Assembly (NCBI GenBank): GCA_004554385.1
Contig: SFMO01000167.1
Coordinates: 11,086 to 75,085, forward strand
Direction of reading: 5' to 3'
Length of the DNA stretch: 64,000 nt
Source: Ruminococcus flavefaciens
GTDB lineage: Bacteria; Bacillota; Clostridia; Oscillospirales; Ruminococcaceae
This document shows positions 60,771 to 64,000 of the stretch, piece by piece (positions within the stretch are counted from its first letter, which is position 1; each line of letters starts with the position of its first letter). The translations under genes were made by a program, and so were the position numbers. Under the pieces are notes generated by a model. It was given only the letters and a program-made list of their open reading frames with translations. It did no database searches and was not told the DNA's origin.

Positions 60771-61568
60771 GTGCGATACTTTGATTTTCATACCCATGCT
60801 TTCACCGACGAGCTGGCAGAACGAGCTGTGTCAGGTCTTGCCAGTACAAGCGGCATAGAGCCCGCAACTGACGGAACGCTCGGCGGACTTCGCAAAAAAC
60901 TTGCCGAAAACGGCATAGACCGCGCACTGCTGCTCCCCGTAGCCACAAAACCCTCTCAGCAGAGGACCATAAACAACTGGGCTGCCTCTGTAATGGGCGG
61001 AGGTCTTTACTGCTGCGGAACTGTCCACCCCGACGCGGCGGACGCAGCTGCCGAGGTAGAGCGCATAAAGTCGCTGGGACTTTACGGCGTCAAGTTTCAC
61101 TCCGAATATCAGGGATTCTGCCCCCATGAGGAGAGAATGTTCCCCATATACGAAAAAATAGAGGAGCTTGGGCTCATCGCCGTATTCCACGGAGGCTGGG
61201 ACCCATACTCGGACGAAAGCATAAGAGCTACCCCTCAGAGCTTTTCATCCCTTGCAAAAGCCTTCCCTAAGCTGAAAATAGTCGCAGCGCATCTCGGCGG
61301 AATGAAGCTCTGGAGCGATATTGAGAAATATACCGCAGGCAGATTCGATAACCTGTGGTTCGATGTAAGCGTTATAGCCCGATTTATCGAGGACGAACAG
61401 CTCCTCAGGATAATCAGGATGCAGGGGGCGGACAAAGTCCTCTTCGGCAGCGACTGCCCCTGGGACGACCCTGCCCACGAAATAGCCATGATAAACCGTC
61501 TGCCCCTGTCGGACAGGGAAAAGGAGCTCATATTCCACATAAACGCTGAAAAGCTGCTGGGGATATGA
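60771..61568 (+). CDS. Amidohydrolase_2 family metal-dependent hydrolase
   Basis: A 265-residue TIM-barrel protein. The start is GTG with GGAG 9 bases upstream. The metal motif FDFHTHAF (His7 and His9), a middle VKFHSEYQGF and VFHGGWD, then IVAAHLGGMKLW near 165 and LFGSDCPWDD near 225 fit the Amidohydrolase_2 family (uronate isomerase/ACMSD relatives). Substrate unknown. It is in an operon with the ArsR-type regulator and may be controlled by it. Confidence 0.88.
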   Translation: MRYFDFHTHAFTDELAERAVSGLASTSGIEPATDGTLGGLRKKLAENGIDRALLLPVATKPSQQRTINNWAASVMGGGLYCCGTVHPDAADAAAEVERIKSLGLYGVKFHSEYQGFCPHEERMFPIYEKIEELGLIAVFHGGWDPYSDESIRATPQSFSSLAKAFPKLKIVAAHLGGMKLWSDIEKYTAGRFDNLWFDVSVIARFIEDEQLLRIIRMQGADKVLFGSDCPWDDPAHEIAMINRLPLSDREKELIFHINAEKLLGI

Positions 61569-61574
61569 ACGCAA

Positions 61575-61813
61575 AAAGAAAAGCTTATGTACCCCTACAT
61601 AAGCTTCGGAAATCCTACCGTAATATGAAATAATGTTTACCCCAATGTGCGGACGTCTCCCCAGACTCCGCACTTTTTTGTTCGGAGCTCCTTTATTGAC
61701 CGAGCTCCTGTCCCTATCTTGGTCAGATGAGTTTCCTTCTCCGCCCCTTGTCGGAGAAGGAAGCAGCTCATTACTGCTCCGCGAGCAGTTTCCCCCCCGA
61801 AAGAATAATTCTA
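61575..61813. terminator. Cluster of hairpins between convergent genes
   Basis: A perfect 11-base hairpin (61581-61591 with 61596-61606, CCCC loop), a GTGCGGA/TCCGCAC hairpin with TTTTTT near 61653-61680, and TTCCTTCTCCG/CGGAGAAGGAA near 61732-61761 lie in sequence. At least the second has a terminator form for the amidohydrolase gene. Confidence 0.6.
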
Positions 61814-62710
61814 TCAGTTAGTTTTTCCGCTTGCTGCGGAAGCTTCGTCGATATTCACGTCTATGAGAAGACCGCCGTCCTTGCCTGTTACCTTAGGCAT
61901 TACGCCGTCCCACTTCTGGATCTGCTCGTAAGCGATGACCTTGTTTGAAAGCGACTCCTCAAGGAGCTTGTTTGCGTCAGCCTGAGCCTGTGCCTGCTTG
62001 AGGATAGCCTCAGCCTCTGCATCGGCAGCGATGACCTTCTTTTCAGCCTCGGTCTTTGCAACTACCTTAGCCTGCTCCTGCTCTGTCTTGGTCTTGAGGA
62101 GATTCTGCTCAGCTACTTGCTTTGCTTCGATAGCTGTATTGAACTCAGGCGAGAAATCGAAGTTGACGATATTGAACTTTTCTATGTAGATACCGTAGTT
62201 GTTGAGCTTGCTGTCAAGAGCTGTCTTGACCTCGTTGCTTACAGATTCACGCTCTGTGATGAGCTGTTCTGCGTTATACTTGGCAGTTGCAGACTTCATG
62301 CACTCCTGAACAACAGGTGCGATGAGTATGGTCTGGTAATCAATGCCTACATTCTTGTACATATCAGGCGATTTGTCCGAAACGAGCCTGTAGTTTACAG
62401 CGATGCTGCTGCTTACGGTCTGAAGGTCCTTGGAAACTGCGGGAGCAGGTGTCTCATAGACCTGTATCTTGTTGGACATTTTCTCTACGGTCTGAACAAA
62501 GGGAGCTTTTATGTGGAATCCCTCTGACAGCGGATTTGCGGAGACCTCGCCAAGCGTGAGAACTACGCCTGTATTACCTGCGGGGACTATTGTAAAGGCA
62601 TTTGCTGCCGCAAGAATTGCAACAGCTCCTGCGATTATCCATTTTACGCCCTTGAAGCTTGGCTTCTTCGGCATATTGTTTCCATTGATCTCTCTTACAT
62701 TTACACCCAT
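61814..62710 (-). CDS. SPFH/prohibitin-family membrane protein
   Basis: A 298-residue protein; the ATG at 62710 follows AGGAG, and a longer frame is rejected for lack of a site. One N-terminal membrane helix (GVKWIIAGAVAILAAANAF, about 21-40) precedes an SPFH/band-7 domain (VLTLGEVSANPLSEGFHIK near 50-68) and a coiled coil (about 195-250). Such proteins form membrane rings or lipid microdomains and often modulate proteases. The partner is not evident here. Confidence 0.88.
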   Translation of the reverse strand: MGVNVREINGNNMPKKPSFKGVKWIIAGAVAILAAANAFTIVPAGNTGVVLTLGEVSANPLSEGFHIKAPFVQTVEKMSNKIQVYETPAPAVSKDLQTVSSSIAVNYRLVSDKSPDMYKNVGIDYQTILIAPVVQECMKSATAKYNAEQLITERESVSNEVKTALDSKLNNYGIYIEKFNIVNFDFSPEFNTAIEAKQVAEQNLLKTKTEQEQAKVVAKTEAEKKVIAADAEAEAILKQAQAQADANKLLEESLSNKVIAYEQIQKWDGVMPKVTGKDGGLLIDVNIDEASAASGKTN

Positions 62711-62776
62711 AATGATTCTCCTTTGATATGCAGCCCTCAGCCGCAAGCATTGATACTAAGATTGATACTAAGCAAG

Positions 62777-62971
62777 TTATTTGTTAAGATAGTACTTTCC
62801 GTCCTCAGTAGCTGTTATGACATTGTCATACACAAGCTCGAATGTGGCTTCGGGATTATAAATACCGAGCTCGTCAAGAGTTCTGGCACTGTCTGCCGAA
62901 AAAGCCTTTGAAAGCTCAAAAAGCTTGATTATTTTCTTTTTGCTCATAAGAATTGCAGTTACAACATTCAT
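62777..62971 (-). CDS. Small protein of unknown function (64 residues)
   Basis: GGAGG lies 9 bases before the ATG at 62971. The sequence MSKKKIIKLFELSKAFSADSAR followed by LDELGIYNPEATFELVYD looks like a small winged-helix-type or DNA-binding fold, but no family is recognised. It lies between the SPFH gene and the DUF1836 gene on the same strand and could be co-expressed with them. Confidence 0.6.
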   Translation of the reverse strand: MNVVTAILMSKKKIIKLFELSKAFSADSARTLDELGIYNPEATFELVYDNVITATEDGKYYLNK

Positions 62972-63021
62972 TTTCCAAAACCTCCCATATACCGTATATC
63001 CGTAATGTTTACCCCTAAACC

Positions 63022-63588
63022 TTACATCTCGTCAAGAATGACCTCAAGCCCCTTTTCCATTTCTGTCCTGAGACAACCGCTCCTGTAGCCCATTACCATG
63101 ACATACATAGCCTTCCTGAGCTTTTCGTCATCTGCGATTTCCTTGGTATTTTCCGCTATCTCACGGGCAACCAGCGAGTTGATACGCTCTGCATCGAAGG
63201 CGCCCTCGTCCTCGGCGGTAAAGATTATCCTGCAAAGAATATCGTAAAGGAGTATATCCTCTATTATATCGTCTGAGGTATCCTCAACATCACCGTTGAT
63301 GTAGCGCATAAGATTAGCGATGTCCTCAAGCTTCATTGCCTTTCGGAGCATATTTATAAGGAGTATGCGGAGTATCTGCTTTTCGGAATACTTCTTGCCC
63401 TTTGTAGCCGATACCCAGCCGCGCTTTATCCAGTTCTGGATGGTAGTGCCTTCCAGCCCTGTGAGCTTTGAAAGCTGAGAGAGCGTAAGTCCGCCCGTAG
63501 CCTCAAGAACAGGAGAAATAAGCGAAAATGCCGACTCTCTTGCCTGCTCGGTAAATTTCATTGTAGTACCCGGAATAAGTCTGTTCAT
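63022..63588 (-). CDS. DUF1836 domain protein, MerR-like helix-turn-helix
   Basis: A 188-residue protein. A MerR-like N-terminal helix-turn-helix (TLSQLSKLTGLEGTTIQNWI at about 34-53, then KRGWVSATKGKKYSEKQILR) is followed by a helical domain, the DUF1836 pattern. GGAG precedes the ATG. It is probably a transcription regulator. Its targets are unknown. It may be linked to the adjacent small protein and SPFH gene on the same strand. Confidence 0.85.
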   Translation of the reverse strand: MNRLIPGTTMKFTEQARESAFSLISPVLEATGGLTLSQLSKLTGLEGTTIQNWIKRGWVSATKGKKYSEKQILRILLINMLRKAMKLEDIANLMRYINGDVEDTSDDIIEDILLYDILCRIIFTAEDEGAFDAERINSLVAREIAENTKEIADDEKLRKAMYVMVMGYRSGCLRTEMEKGLEVILDEM

Positions 63589-63767
63589 AGTCTTTATCTC
63601 CTCTCCTGTGATGATATGATTATATCACAGGTTCATATGAACTGCAAGTATAATCTTACGACGATTTTATCTGATTTTTGATATTTTTTTGCATTTATCA
63701 GACTATTTCACAAGTTTTCAAACTTTTTCGCAGTTTTTCTTGCGTTTTTATCGACGCAAACAATATC

Positions 63768-63796
63768 TTGATAATTCTACGACAATATGTTATAAT
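63768..63796 (+). promoter_or_regulatory. Promoter in front of a hairpin array
   Basis: -35 TTGATA (63768-63773), 17 bases, -10 TATAAT (63791-63796), followed by no recognisable gene before the window edge. Confidence 0.75.
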
Positions 63797-63809
63797 AGAT
63801 TTATATTTG

Positions 63810-64000
63810 CAGGTGGCGATGACCACATCGTCCCGTTAAGGGACGCCCTCTCTTGCAGGGCGTCCCTCTTCCGAAAACAATTCACTGGATTGTTTTCGGA
63901 ATTCACCCTTGCGGGGCGCTTCGTAACTGCGGGGCTTTGCCCCACACCCCACAAGGGCTGTCAGCCCTTGACCTGACCAAAGGAACACAGTCCCTTTGGA
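63810..64000 (+). other. Array of hairpins running off the right edge (candidate ncRNA or leader)
   Basis: Downstream of the promoter lie at least five dyads in order: AGGGACGCCCT (63839-63849)/63857-63867; CCGAAAACAAT (63871-63881)/63889-63899; GGGGC/GCCCC (63931-63943); AAGGGCTG/CAGCCCTT (63953-63969); CCAAAGG/CCTTTGG near 63978-63999. No open frame with a ribosome site is present. The array continues beyond the window. Confidence 0.55.

Overview
The window looks like a chromosomal segment of a fibre-degrading Ruminococcus, most like R. flavefaciens or a close relative. The evidence is six secreted proteins with dockerin modules, long Thr-rich or Gly/Gln-rich linkers between modules, BspA-type leucine-rich repeats, strong AAGGAGG-type ribosome sites, and -35/-10 promoters with 17-base spacing. 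The genus is inferred from gene content. No rRNA, tRNA, CRISPR array, transposase or phage gene was seen. Starts were chosen from ribosome-site spacing, and several differ from the longest open frame.

Layout. 1-8000: the 5' part of an acyl-CoA synthetase-like gene (minus), a GLUG-repeat lipoprotein, a McrBC pair whose McrC ends before the nuclease region, and a membrane protein fused to flavodoxin. 7.9-17.7 kb: a dockerin-bearing GH43-type enzyme; a MerR regulator with its own MerR-type promoter followed by a DXS-like transketolase and a nitroreductase; a GH3 lipoprotein; an ABC-F ATPase. 17.9-26.1 kb: a sortase-assembled pilus operon (signal peptidase I, large LPDTG tip-like protein with a CHAP-like domain, major pilin, class C sortase, minor pilin, second sortase).

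26.3-38.8 kb is the fibre-degradation block: a GH127-type beta-L-arabinofuranosidase with dockerin, a CotH lipoprotein, a dockerin protein of unknown function, a BspA/LRR dockerin protein with a 10-residue repeat linker, and a GH11-dockerin-GH11-CE4 xylanase/esterase. The xylanase, arabinofuranosidase and GH43 enzyme would act on arabinoxylan and related side chains, and the pilus and LRR proteins would give adhesion. No scaffoldin lies in the window.

39-64 kb is mostly core metabolism and housekeeping: isochorismatase-family hydrolase, D-lactate dehydrogenase-like, CoaBC, a large acidic membrane-anchored protein, DUF1540, a 56-residue ferredoxin, an O-antigen ligase-like protein, an M6-type peptidase with an N-terminal dockerin, RNase Y with a long leader, a DUF1508 protein, a five-gene run ending in ispE (PHP phosphatase, repeat lipoprotein, Lrp, aminotransferase, IspE), the ACT/UPF0210 pair, a sugar kinase-like protein, a CadC-like ArsR regulator, an amidohydrolase, an SPFH protein and a DUF1836 regulator.

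The least explained sequence is non-coding. It includes a recurring promoter cassette (15.9-16.1 and 56.6-57.0 kb), a family of related 3'-end hairpin elements (3.7, 17.7 and 52.2 kb), a small inverted-repeat element at 39.75 kb, and a promoter-driven array of hairpins that runs off the right end.
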